This document shows, in pieces, positions 1 through 7,388 of a stretch of 36,866 nt of DNA. How positions within the stretch are numbered: the first letter of the stretch is position 1; each line of letters starts with the position of its first letter. A model generated the notes under the pieces. The model searched no databases. It was not told the DNA's origin and saw nothing but the letters and a program-made list of their open reading frames with translations. Source of the stretch: JAFEDN01 sp963697455 (GTDB lineage: Bacteria > Pseudomonadota > Gammaproteobacteria > Coxiellales > Coxiellaceae); the NCBI GenBank assembly GCA_963697455.1, contig CAVOOI010000016.1, positions 1-36,866 of the forward strand, in the 5' to 3' direction. The translations under genes were made by a program, and so were the position numbers.

Positions 1-428
1 GCCTGAGTATGCTCCGCTTGCTCGGTCAATTTTTCGTTCAATCTGGACGAAAATTGGACGTTTTGCGTGGATTTTAGTTCAGTGCGGCTGCCATGGATAA
101 CATGGCTGTTGTCATTGTAAGCTATTTTGTATTTTCTTCAAATCGTTTATCCCGATTCAGGGATGATTTTATTTTTCAAACATACTGCATGGTGGATAAG
201 TTATGCTTATTTGTTTTGCCAAGGAAATCTCGTTGCTGCTTGAATAGTGGCATAAACCGTTTGGAAAATAATAGCTCAAAAGGTGCGATTATGATCAGAA
301 AACAGTGCGACAAGGTGTTGGTTTCCCCCATGACCTTGCCGCCTTGCGTTGTGGTTCCTGAAGAAGGAGTTGACAATTTGGTGATAACAAGTAATACTTA
401 ATATATAAACTATTTTAAGGTGAATACC
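1..428. other. Leading region without a recognisable gene
   Basis: I see no convincing gene here. Short open frames exist on both strands (for example 93-401 plus), but none has a good ribosome site or a recognisable composition. An open plus-strand frame entering from the left edge ends within the first 100 bases and could be the tail of a truncated gene. The last 60 bases carry the promoter of the next gene. Confidence 0.5.
370..397 (+). promoter_or_regulatory. Predicted sigma-70 promoter of the RHH-ParE gene
   Basis: A perfect -35 box TTGACA (370-375) is followed after 16 bases by TAATAC (392-397). A Shine-Dalgarno-like TAAGG (416-420) then sits 8 bases before the ATG at 429. This supports transcription starting near 404 and choosing ATG 429 rather than the GTG at 420. 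Confidence 0.6.
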
Positions 429-1046
429 ATGTCGACTCATCATCATACGATTACAAAAGTTGTTAAACTCGACTCGGACACTAAAGAGCGCCTAGATCGC
501 TTAGGTGAAAGTAAGCAACGATCTCCACATTGGATTATGCGAGAAGCGATTCGCGAATACGTAGACCGTGAAGAAGCACGAGAAAAATTTAAGCAAGAAG
601 CTTTATTATCTTGGGAAAATTTTCAAGAAACGGGACGCCATCTCACCCACCAAGAAATAAGTGACTGGCTAGATACTTGGGGTACAAATAGAGAAAGAGG
701 CTCCCAAGTGCCACAAATAATTATCACTGAAGAGGTCGTGCAAGGGATAGAACATTGCCGACTTTTTTTGCGGGAAAAAAACCTGCATGCGGCGTTACGT
801 GCTGCTCAAGCTATTAAGAATTCGTTCGCCCTTTTACAAGCAGAGCCGGAAATCGGGAGGCCCGTTGGTGATCTGCTAGAATTGCGAGAATTAATCATCC
901 CTTTCGGGGAGTCTGGTTATGTAGCACTTTATCGTTATGAAATAAAAACCGATTCATTGTATATGCTTGCTTTTAGACATCAGAAGGAAGTTGGATATGA
1001 ACAAGGAAGCAGTTTACGCTGTTTTCAGAGGGAATTGCTGACCTAA
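429..1046 (+). CDS. Fused RHH (CopG-like) antitoxin and RelE/ParE-type toxin
   Basis: One open frame carries two proteins that are normally separate. Residues 1 to about 85 are a ribbon-helix-helix antitoxin with an N-terminal arm and a tail ending in SDWLDTWGT. Residues from about 94 resemble a ParE/RelE plasmid-stabilisation toxin (start VPQIIITEEVV, core GRPVGDLLELRELIIPFG, then YVALYRYE and the end strand LYMLAFRHQKEVGY). In another frame, bases 688-720 encode IEKEAPKCHK and a stop, which is the usual antitoxin tail. This implies that a small indel near 684-689 joined two genes that overlapped by about 13 bases. A GTG at 708 with AAGAGG 7 bases upstream could still start a free toxin. The ParE family poisons gyrase and the RelE family cleaves mRNA; which applies here is not decidable. 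A strong promoter precedes the gene and fadD follows after about 36 bases. Confidence 0.75.
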   Translation: MSTHHHTITKVVKLDSDTKERLDRLGESKQRSPHWIMREAIREYVDREEAREKFKQEALLSWENFQETGRHLTHQEISDWLDTWGTNRERGSQVPQIIITEEVVQGIEHCRLFLREKNLHAALRAAQAIKNSFALLQAEPEIGRPVGDLLELRELIIPFGESGYVALYRYEIKTDSLYMLAFRHQKEVGYEQGSSLRCFQRELLT

Positions 1047-1082
1047 TCTATTCTCTGCGTTAATCGTATGGGGAAAATAATG

Positions 1083-2735
1083 ATGGATAAAGTTTGGTTG
1101 GATAGCTATCCGCCGGGGATACCAAGGACGATTGATCCTGATCAATATGTTTCTTTACCCGCGGCGTTAGATGAATTTTGTAATCACTATGCCGATTTAA
1201 CCGCATTCGTGAATTATGGCGCGCCGTTGACTTATCGACAATTGGCCCAATCCAGCCGGTGTTTAGCCGCTTATTTCCAGCAAGAATTAAAACTAAAGCC
1301 TGGGGATCGGATAGCGCTGATGATGCCGAATATTTTGCAATATCCTGTCGCCGTTTTTGCTGCATTGCGTGCAGGATTAATTGTCGTCAACGTCAACCCT
1401 TTGTACACCGCCGCCGAATTACAGAGAGAATTGATTGATGCGCAGGCAGTAGCGTTGGTGGTGTTAGAGAATTTTGCGCATACTGTAACCGCCGTTCTTG
1501 CGGAAGTCCCGCTGAAGCACGTGGTCGTTACCCAAATAGGAGATTTATTCGGTTTTTTTAAAAGAATAATTTTCAACAATGGAGTAAAAATTATTCCCGG
1601 GGCAGTCCCACGCTGGCGAATTGACCGTGCACATGATTTTAGAAAAGCCTTACTCAAGGGTGCGCAACTTGATTTTCAGCCACCGGTGATAAAACCCGAA
1701 GATGTGGCTTTTTTACAGTATACCGGGGGGACCACAGGTTTACCGAAAGGAGCGATGTTAACCCACCGCAATTTACTGGCGAATATTTTGCAGTGTACTG
1801 CTTGGGTGCGCAGTAAACTGGAGCTTCGCCAAGAAATTTTATTAACCGCGTTGCCGCTGTACCATATTTTCTCCTTGACCGTCTCCGGTTTTACTTTTTT
1901 AGCGATAGGCGGACAATGTGTGTTGATTACTAATCCGCGGGATATTCGGGGCTTGGTTCGGTGTTGGCGGCGCAGTTCGCCAACTGTGTTTATCGGCTTA
2001 AATACCTTATTTTTTCATTTAATAAAAGATGTTCATTTTAGACGAATGAACTTTCACACCTTAAAATTAACGGTTAGCGGCGGAATGGCCACGCAGTCCA
2101 CAGTGGCTGACGAATGGTTCGCGGTTACCAATAACGTGATCATTGAAGGTTACGGACTCACTGAAGCCAGCCCGGTGGTTTCGATTAATCCATTGAATTT
2201 GTCGCGGTTTAACCAAAGCATAGGTTTACCCGTTCCAGCCACCGATATAAAAATCTGTGATAATCAGGGCCAGGAATTACCAATCGATGAAATTGGAGAG
2301 TTATGGGTAAAAGGCCCGCAAGTGATGCTGGGTTATTGGCAAAATGCTGCTGAGACAGCGAACGTGTTGGACCAAGAGGGATGGTTAAAAACTGGGGATA
2401 TGGCGCGGATGAGTGCGCAAGGATTTATTTATTTAGTCGACCGGAAAAAAGATTTGATTATTATTTCAGGATTTAATGTCTACCCTACGGAGATAGAATC
2501 GGTGATTGCCTCTCATCCAGGAGTTGCAGAGGTAGTCGTAATGGGGGAGCCCCAAGCAGTAACGGGAGAAATAGTCAAAGCGGTTATCGTTAAAAAAGAC
2601 CCCCAATTAACCGCCGATGCAATCAAAGAATTTTGCCGCCAACAGCTTACACCATATAAAGTGCCGAAAAAAATTGAATTTCGTGACTCGTTGCCAAAAT
2701 CCAGCCTAGGAAAAGTGCTGCGCCGCGCGGTTTAG
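1083..2735 (+). CDS. fadD: Long-chain fatty acid-CoA ligase
   Basis: FadD activates long-chain fatty acids with ATP and CoA at the inner membrane, feeding beta-oxidation or phospholipid synthesis. The adenylate-forming P-loop YTGGTTGLPKGAMLTH lies near residue 213. The later motifs GYGLTEASP, GWLKTGDMA and VDRKKDLIIISGFNVYP are all present, as is the C-terminal catalytic lysine in SSLGKVLRR. The opening MDKVWLDSYPPGIP is typical of FadD. ATG 1083, 8 bases after GGGGA, is preferred over 1068 and 1080. The protein stops right after KVLRRAV, about ten residues short of E. coli FadD, which probably does not matter. It may be co-transcribed with the upstream toxin-antitoxin gene. A decayed enoyl-CoA hydratase, another beta-oxidation-type gene, lies at the far end of the window. 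Confidence 0.93.
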   Translation: MDKVWLDSYPPGIPRTIDPDQYVSLPAALDEFCNHYADLTAFVNYGAPLTYRQLAQSSRCLAAYFQQELKLKPGDRIALMMPNILQYPVAVFAALRAGLIVVNVNPLYTAAELQRELIDAQAVALVVLENFAHTVTAVLAEVPLKHVVVTQIGDLFGFFKRIIFNNGVKIIPGAVPRWRIDRAHDFRKALLKGAQLDFQPPVIKPEDVAFLQYTGGTTGLPKGAMLTHRNLLANILQCTAWVRSKLELRQEILLTALPLYHIFSLTVSGFTFLAIGGQCVLITNPRDIRGLVRCWRRSSPTVFIGLNTLFFHLIKDVHFRRMNFHTLKLTVSGGMATQSTVADEWFAVTNNVIIEGYGLTEASPVVSINPLNLSRFNQSIGLPVPATDIKICDNQGQELPIDEIGELWVKGPQVMLGYWQNAAETANVLDQEGWLKTGDMARMSAQGFIYLVDRKKDLIIISGFNVYPTEIESVIASHPGVAEVVVMGEPQAVTGEIVKAVIVKKDPQLTADAIKEFCRQQLTPYKVPKKIEFRDSLPKSSLGKVLRRAV

Positions 2736-2791
2736 GCAATGCCATTAAGTTAAGCACAATAACTCCCATACTTAGAATAAATATTGCACAC

Positions 2792-2835
2792 TTGTGGTTT
2801 ACAAATTTATTATATATAATTGATAATGTAAACCA
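2792..2835 (+). promoter_or_regulatory. Promoter overlapped by a palindromic operator, upstream of the XRE regulator
   Basis: A perfect 9-base inverted repeat, TGGTTTACA (2795-2803) and TGTAAACCA (2827-2835), flanks a 23-base spacer. Within the spacer lies a consensus -10 box TATAAT (2815-2820). A weak -35 TTGTGG (2792-2797) is 17 bases upstream of it and overlaps the left arm. Binding of the downstream XRE protein would block RNA polymerase, so autoregulation of the whole 2.85-7.2 kb cassette is the natural inference. Confidence 0.65.
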
Positions 2836-2853
2836 ATTTTGGAGATATTTATT

Positions 2854-3918
2854 ATGTTAGGCAATCGTATTCAACGGGCGCGAAAAGCGCTTGGTTTGTC
2901 TTTACGGGAAGTTGCGAAACAGGTCGCTTTAAGCCATGCTGCGATCAAAAAATATGAGGATAATATTGTGATTCCTTCCTCGGATATATTGATTAAGTTG
3001 GCAAAAGCTTTACACGTTAGAGTGGAATATTTTTTTAGGCCCGAGCGTTTTACTTTAATTAACATTCAATATCGCAAGCATGCTGATTTAATTGATAGTC
3101 ACTTAGAAGAAATTAAAATAAAAATCCTTGATCAAATTGAACAACGGGTTGAACTTGAGAACTTATTTCCATCTGTACCAATGCAGGAGTTTTCAGTCAG
3201 TGGGTTGCCTAAGAAAATAAAACATATTGATGAACTTGAGATCTGTGCCGATCAGGTTCGAGAGCAGTGGCAGTTAGGATTTGAACCTCTGGCTGATTTA
3301 ATTGATACACTTGAAGAACACGGTATCAAAATATTTGAAATAGATAATCGGCGATATTCTAAATTTGATGGTTTATCTGCCATGATCAATAACAATATGC
3401 CTGTCATTGTTATTGGAAGTCAATGGCCAGGTGATCGTCAACGCTTTACTCTTATCCATGAATTAGGGCATCTTTTATTGGCTGATCGGCTTGATGAAAA
3501 TCTGGATGAAGAAAAATGTTGCAATCGTTTTGCCGGTGCTTTTCTTTTACCGAAATGCACGATTCTTTTCAAATTGGGAGAGTATCGTAGTTGTATTGAG
3601 CCATGTGAGTTGAGTTTCTTGAAACAAGAATTTGGCATCAGTATGTATGCTATTCTTCATCGAGCCGAAGATACTGGAATTATAGCTAATAGTGTATATA
3701 GTCAATTGAGGCTTGAATTTGATAGGCGAGGTTGGAGAAAACAAGAGCCTGGGGAACCATATCCAAATGAAAAGCCAAATATTTTTAAAAAAATGGTTTT
3801 TCATGCTTTGGCTGAAGAATATATCGGAGAATCTAAGGCTGCAGAATTAATGAATATGTCTGTAGAATTATTTAAGTCTTTTCGTGCGATGGAACGCCAA
3901 GATGTTGCTTCTTATTAG
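2854..3918 (+). CDS. XRE-family regulator with ImmA/IrrE metallopeptidase domain
   Basis: Residues 1-60 are a Cro/C1-type helix-turn-helix (MLGNRIQRARKALGLSLREV, then LSHAAIKKYEDN). The middle and C-terminal part is an ImmA/IrrE-type zinc peptidase. It has the HExxH motif HELGH at residues 202-206 and a second acidic stretch in DEEKCCNRFAGAFLLP, the usual third-ligand region. ATG 2854 follows GGAGA by 8 bases. Such two-domain proteins act as repressors relieved by proteolysis (phage immunity, stress response) or as antitoxin-like partners of a neighbouring toxin. It overlaps the following PIN-like gene by 17 bases, indicating translational coupling, and its promoter contains a palindrome it probably binds. 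The protease substrate is unknown; self-cleavage or control of the PIN or TIR-NLR product is inference. Confidence 0.88.
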   Translation: MLGNRIQRARKALGLSLREVAKQVALSHAAIKKYEDNIVIPSSDILIKLAKALHVRVEYFFRPERFTLINIQYRKHADLIDSHLEEIKIKILDQIEQRVELENLFPSVPMQEFSVSGLPKKIKHIDELEICADQVREQWQLGFEPLADLIDTLEEHGIKIFEIDNRRYSKFDGLSAMINNNMPVIVIGSQWPGDRQRFTLIHELGHLLLADRLDENLDEEKCCNRFAGAFLLPKCTILFKLGEYRSCIEPCELSFLKQEFGISMYAILHRAEDTGIIANSVYSQLRLEFDRRGWRKQEPGEPYPNEKPNIFKKMVFHALAEEYIGESKAAELMNMSVELFKSFRAMERQDVASY

Positions 3919-4405
3919 TGATGCAAATGTGCTAATTGATGTTGAAGTTGGAGGGTTAACAAGTGCTATGTTTAGTTTACCTTATCAACTTGCAGTACCA
4001 GACATTTTATTTGAAGACGAACTTAAAAATTACCACGGGCATTTAATTTCGTTTGGATTAGTTAGTAAACCGATGGGCAGTGAGCTGATTGCAGAAGCTT
4101 ACAGTTTACGTCAAATATATTCTAGGCCAAGTATGAATGATCTTTTGGCGCTTACGCTTGCCAAGTATGAAAATTGTCAATTATTAACCGGGGATAAAGC
4201 ATTGCGTGAAATAGCAGCGGAACATAATTTAGAGGTTCATGGCACAATATGGCTTATAGAAAAGATGATTCAACATCAAAAAATTACTATTGATCTAAGT
4301 CGGGCTGCGTTTCAAATGATGAAAAACTTTGATCGACGATTGCCATGGAATGAGGCGGAGAAAATGTTATTAACTCAAGAACAAGAAATCTTTGCAATAC
4401 TTTAA
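3902..4405 (+). CDS. PIN-like nuclease domain protein (probable toxin partner)
   Basis: This protein of about 167 residues begins MLLLISDANVLIDVE, with the first PIN-domain acidic residue at D7. It has the later signature NDLLALTLAKYENCQLLTGDKALREIA, matching the middle and last acidic positions of PIN nucleases. PIN proteins are Mg-dependent ribonucleases and are common toxin halves of toxin-antitoxin pairs. ATG 3902 lies inside the end of the XRE/metallopeptidase gene (17-base overlap); an earlier ATG at 3884 is possible. The TIR-NLR gene starts 24 bases downstream. Pairing of an XRE-ImmA protein with a PIN-like toxin fits known module logic, but the activity of this copy is untested. Confidence 0.75.
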   Translation: MLLLISDANVLIDVEVGGLTSAMFSLPYQLAVPDILFEDELKNYHGHLISFGLVSKPMGSELIAEAYSLRQIYSRPSMNDLLALTLAKYENCQLLTGDKALREIAAEHNLEVHGTIWLIEKMIQHQKITIDLSRAAFQMMKNFDRRLPWNEAEKMLLTQEQEIFAIL

Positions 4406-4429
4406 ATTTTAATCCAAAGGTGTCAAACA

Positions 4430-4654
4430 GTGGTACGAGAAGTTGAGACTGTGATTGGAGTAACTGTTCCCCATTTACAAAATACATTTTACTTGCGTGA
4501 CGATGACCGAATAAGAGATGAGCGAATTTGGCAAAAGGCATTAATAGATATTCGTTCACTAGCTCAAGAACGAAAACTGACTAGAAAAGTTTTTATCAGT
4601 TATGCTTGGCCCACTGATTCTATAGAGAAAGATGAATTACAGCAGTGGGCTTAA
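4430..4654 (+). pseudogene. N-terminal fragment of a frameshifted TIR-NLR protein
   Basis: This is the first 74 codons of the large NLR-like gene. It starts at a GTG (4430) 9 bases after AAAGG. About 50 residues of unassigned leader precede the first strand of a TIR/SEFIR fold, KVFISYAWPTDS. The frame stops at 4652-4654, in the middle of the first helix (DELQQWA). Removing one G from the GGG at 4647-4649 restores QQWLKRLQDDLEQAGIKVFY, a textbook TIR continuation in the next frame. The fragment alone would be non-functional. The split is either a true mutation, a sequencing error, or, less likely, programmed +1 frameshifting. Confidence 0.7.
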
Positions 4655-7232
4655 GCGGTTACAGGATGATTTGGAGCAAGCTGGGATAAAGGTATTCTAT
4701 GATCTTCGTGATATGCAGGGACATCTTGACTCAACCATCAAAGAGAATTTACAAAATAGCGATTTTATATTGCCTATCTTGACGCCAAAGTTTTTGGAGC
4801 GCATTCAAAATTCTGATAGCAAATTAGCCTATGAGTTTAAATTAACATTGGAAAAAGCCCAAGCTCACCCAGGATCGGTTTTACCAATATTACGGTCAGG
4901 AACCTTTAATGACCTTAAACATTCCCTAGCTTCTTTAGCGGAGTACTTAATCTATACAATTACTCCAGGCGTTCGAATGGAGCCATTGCTTATTGGACTA
5001 AGCAGTCCTTGTGGAATGATTCCGGTTATTTATGGTATTCGTATAGGTGATCGTGAATATCATAAAATTTTAAGTAAATGGTTAGATGGATGTCTAATAC
5101 GCTTGCCGCAACTTTTACCTAATGTAATTGAGCGATCCGCAATTCTTAATCAATTAGCGATAGGTTTTCGAAAACAGGGAGAGAAGAAACAAGCTCCGGT
5201 GCAGATTATTCAGGGTATGGGTGGGGTTGGTAAGACAGAGTTGGCAACTGTATATGCAAATCGATGGAGCTATAGTCAGGGATTTGTGCGTTGGGTTTAT
5301 GCCGACTCCTTTAACTTGACAAATGAATGGTTACACTTGGGGGAATTGTTAGGTTTAGATTTAAAAGGTCTCACTCAGGTTGAACAAAGATATATGATTC
5401 GGCAAGCTTTACAAAAACGTTCTCACTGGTTGATCGTACTCGATAATCTAGAGAATCAAAGCGCTTTGGCTGAACTATTGCCACAGCAGCAAACTCCGAC
5501 TCAGCAAATATTAATCACTACTCGAAGTGAAAACTGGGGGAGATTTCCTGTTTTGAATTTACCAGAGTTTACTGCCGATGAATGTGAAATTTACTGGGCT
5601 TCATTTTTAACTGCAGCTCAACGCCAAGGAGCAAAAAAGCTAGCTGAAGCTCTAGGTTATCTGCCTTTAGCAATGTCTCATGCCGTAGCTTACATGCAGC
5701 AAACAGGTTTGGATGCTGAAACATACCTGAATCGTTTTCAAAAAGCAGGAATTGCTTTATTGGGAGATGAAAACAAAACTGATTCAGATGTTCGTTATCA
5801 GCATACTGTGTTGACTACTTGGCAATTATCTATCGACGAGTTAGATAAGAAAAATAATAAGTCAGCAGAAGTAATTAAGTTTTGTGCTTATCTCCATTCA
5901 GATGGTATCGAAGAGCATTTTTTGCAAATCTTGTTGGATATGGATGAACTAATTCTTGATAAATGTTTTAAAATTATACGAGATTATGGATTACTGACAC
6001 GAGAAAATAGTGGTTTCAAAATACATCGCTTGGTTCAAGACGCCATTCGTTATAGAGAAACGGCTATTTTTAAAGAAACACTTTTTAAAGTGCGGATAAA
6101 GCCATTGGCGGATATGTTATTTAAATTATATCATTTTGAAAAACAAGTCAAAAACTATCCTAAACTGCGCTCTTTACAGCCTCATGTGGACAAAATTAGA
6201 GGATTCATTCCTACTGAACCATATGACAAAGATCAGAGTATTTGTGAAGGAGCATTGCTGGGTATACAGGGAGACTTCTTTCTAAATATTTCAGGGGAAG
6301 CAAATAAGGCGCTTGAGTGTTACCAAAAAATATTATTGATAAGTTTAGAGATATATCAAGATGAGCCAGGCTATATAGCAACCAGCTATGACAATTTGGG
6401 AGAGGCATATCGAATTTTAGGAGACGCAACATCTGCGATGGAATGTTTTCAAAGAGCACTTGTAATTTGGTTGGACATTTGCGGGGAAGAGCATTCATAT
6501 GTAGCTGCATGCTACAATCAAATAGGAAATATAAAATTTGATTTAGGAGAATTTCAAGATGCAATCAATTGGCAAGAAAAAGCCTTAGCAATTTACTTAA
6601 AAGTATATGGTGAGAAATGCCTAGAGGTCTCTATAGTTTACAGTAACTTGGGAAGTAGCCGTTGCGCTTTAGGAGATGCAATAACTGCGCTGAGAAACCA
6701 TGAAAAAGCTTTGGCGATACGCAAAGATATTGAAGGCGAAGATTCCCCAGAATTAGCCATGATTCATTATAATTTAGGGAATGCACATTTTGCTATGAAG
6801 CATCACCAATTAGCAGCTGATTTTTATGATAAAGCTCTAGAGCTAGCCTTGAAGTTTCATGGTGAAGAACATCCATTCATAGCGGGAATTTGCAATAGTG
6901 TGGGATCATTACTTTCCTCCTCAGGAGATATTCAGTCAGCAATAATGTTTCATGAACATAGTTTAATGATCAATTTAAAAGCGTATGGAGAAAAACATCA
7001 TTCTGTGGCTAATAACTATAATAACCTAGGAAGTGCATATTTCGCCTTCGACAATTTGCAATCAGCTCTAAGTTATTATGAAAAATCATTATCTATTTTC
7101 TTAAAAATTTATGAGAAAAAGCATCCTGATATAGCTAAAGTTTATAATAACTTGGCATCAGTATATGATGCTTTAGGGAATACTCAATTGGCATTGGAGT
7201 ACCGCAAAAAAGCTATTGCGATTAAAGATTAA
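4632..7232 (+). CDS. NLR-like STAND protein: TIR remainder, NB-ARC ATPase, TPR repeats
   Basis: Residues 7-110 complete a TIR-type domain (AGIKVFYDLRDMQG, NSDFILPILTPKF, and AYEF whose E68 sits where the NADase glutamate is expected). An NB-ARC/STAND ATPase follows: Walker A GMGGVGKTE at about 195-203, Walker B-like LIVLDNLEN, sensor ITTRSENWG, GxP-type LGYLPLAM and an MHD-like HRLVQDAI. From residue 553 to the end there are about 7.5 kinesin-light-chain-type TPRs of 42 residues each. In such proteins the repeats sense a ligand, the NTPase oligomerises, and the TIR degrades NAD or makes a signal nucleotide; many bacterial relatives are anti-phage or self-recognition systems. The true start is probably GTG 4430, and translation from 4632 would lack the first TIR strand. 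It is co-directional with the XRE/ImmA and PIN genes. A promoter of its own was not seen. Confidence 0.85.
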   Translation: MNYSSGLKRLQDDLEQAGIKVFYDLRDMQGHLDSTIKENLQNSDFILPILTPKFLERIQNSDSKLAYEFKLTLEKAQAHPGSVLPILRSGTFNDLKHSLASLAEYLIYTITPGVRMEPLLIGLSSPCGMIPVIYGIRIGDREYHKILSKWLDGCLIRLPQLLPNVIERSAILNQLAIGFRKQGEKKQAPVQIIQGMGGVGKTELATVYANRWSYSQGFVRWVYADSFNLTNEWLHLGELLGLDLKGLTQVEQRYMIRQALQKRSHWLIVLDNLENQSALAELLPQQQTPTQQILITTRSENWGRFPVLNLPEFTADECEIYWASFLTAAQRQGAKKLAEALGYLPLAMSHAVAYMQQTGLDAETYLNRFQKAGIALLGDENKTDSDVRYQHTVLTTWQLSIDELDKKNNKSAEVIKFCAYLHSDGIEEHFLQILLDMDELILDKCFKIIRDYGLLTRENSGFKIHRLVQDAIRYRETAIFKETLFKVRIKPLADMLFKLYHFEKQVKNYPKLRSLQPHVDKIRGFIPTEPYDKDQSICEGALLGIQGDFFLNISGEANKALECYQKILLISLEIYQDEPGYIATSYDNLGEAYRILGDATSAMECFQRALVIWLDICGEEHSYVAACYNQIGNIKFDLGEFQDAINWQEKALAIYLKVYGEKCLEVSIVYSNLGSSRCALGDAITALRNHEKALAIRKDIEGEDSPELAMIHYNLGNAHFAMKHHQLAADFYDKALELALKFHGEEHPFIAGICNSVGSLLSSSGDIQSAIMFHEHSLMINLKAYGEKHHSVANNYNNLGSAYFAFDNLQSALSYYEKSLSIFLKIYEKKHPDIAKVYNNLASVYDALGNTQLALEYRKKAIAIKD

Positions 7233-7380
7233 ATTGGGGCTGGCGACTGGTTTTGACCCGTAAGGTGTAATCATCCAAATCAAAGATCCCATAATGGTGA
7301 CCGGTGTAAACCAATACGGCATCTTTACCCAACCGCTCGGCTGACGCAGGATTTGACAGATTTGGTCTTAAATTGTTAAA
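7222..7380 (-). pseudogene. Possible C-terminal remnant of an unknown gene
   Basis: The minus strand holds an open frame of about 52 codons without a start codon. It has a protein-like composition (SNPASAERLGKDAVLVYTG, GIFDLDDYTLRVKT) and ends at 7222-7224, inside the last codons of the TIR-NLR gene. I do not recognise the family. It may be what is left of a gene cut when the defence cassette inserted beside accA, or chance. Its 5' end covers the accA promoter. Confidence 0.3.
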
Positions 7381-7381
7381 T
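7353..7381 (+). promoter_or_regulatory. Predicted accA promoter
   Basis: TTGACA (7353-7358) is a perfect -35 box. After 17 bases TTAAAT (7376-7381) matches the -10 consensus at 4 of 6 positions. The predicted transcript would begin about 7388, essentially at the accA ATG (7389). No Shine-Dalgarno sequence is visible, so a leaderless or nearly leaderless mRNA is possible. Confidence 0.4.
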
Positions 7382-7388
7382 TATACCA

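Noticed and set aside
93..401. Open frame of 102 codons on the plus strand
   Set aside because: No ribosome site, no family resemblance, overlapped by another frame on the other strand and running through the promoter of the next gene.
420..428. GTG start for the RHH-ParE gene
   Set aside because: It overlaps the Shine-Dalgarno that serves ATG 429 at good spacing.
4640..4656. Programmed +1 frameshifting in the TIR-NLR gene
   Set aside because: The stop context GGGCTTAAG does not let the P-site tRNA re-pair after slipping, and no stimulatory element is obvious; an indel is simpler.
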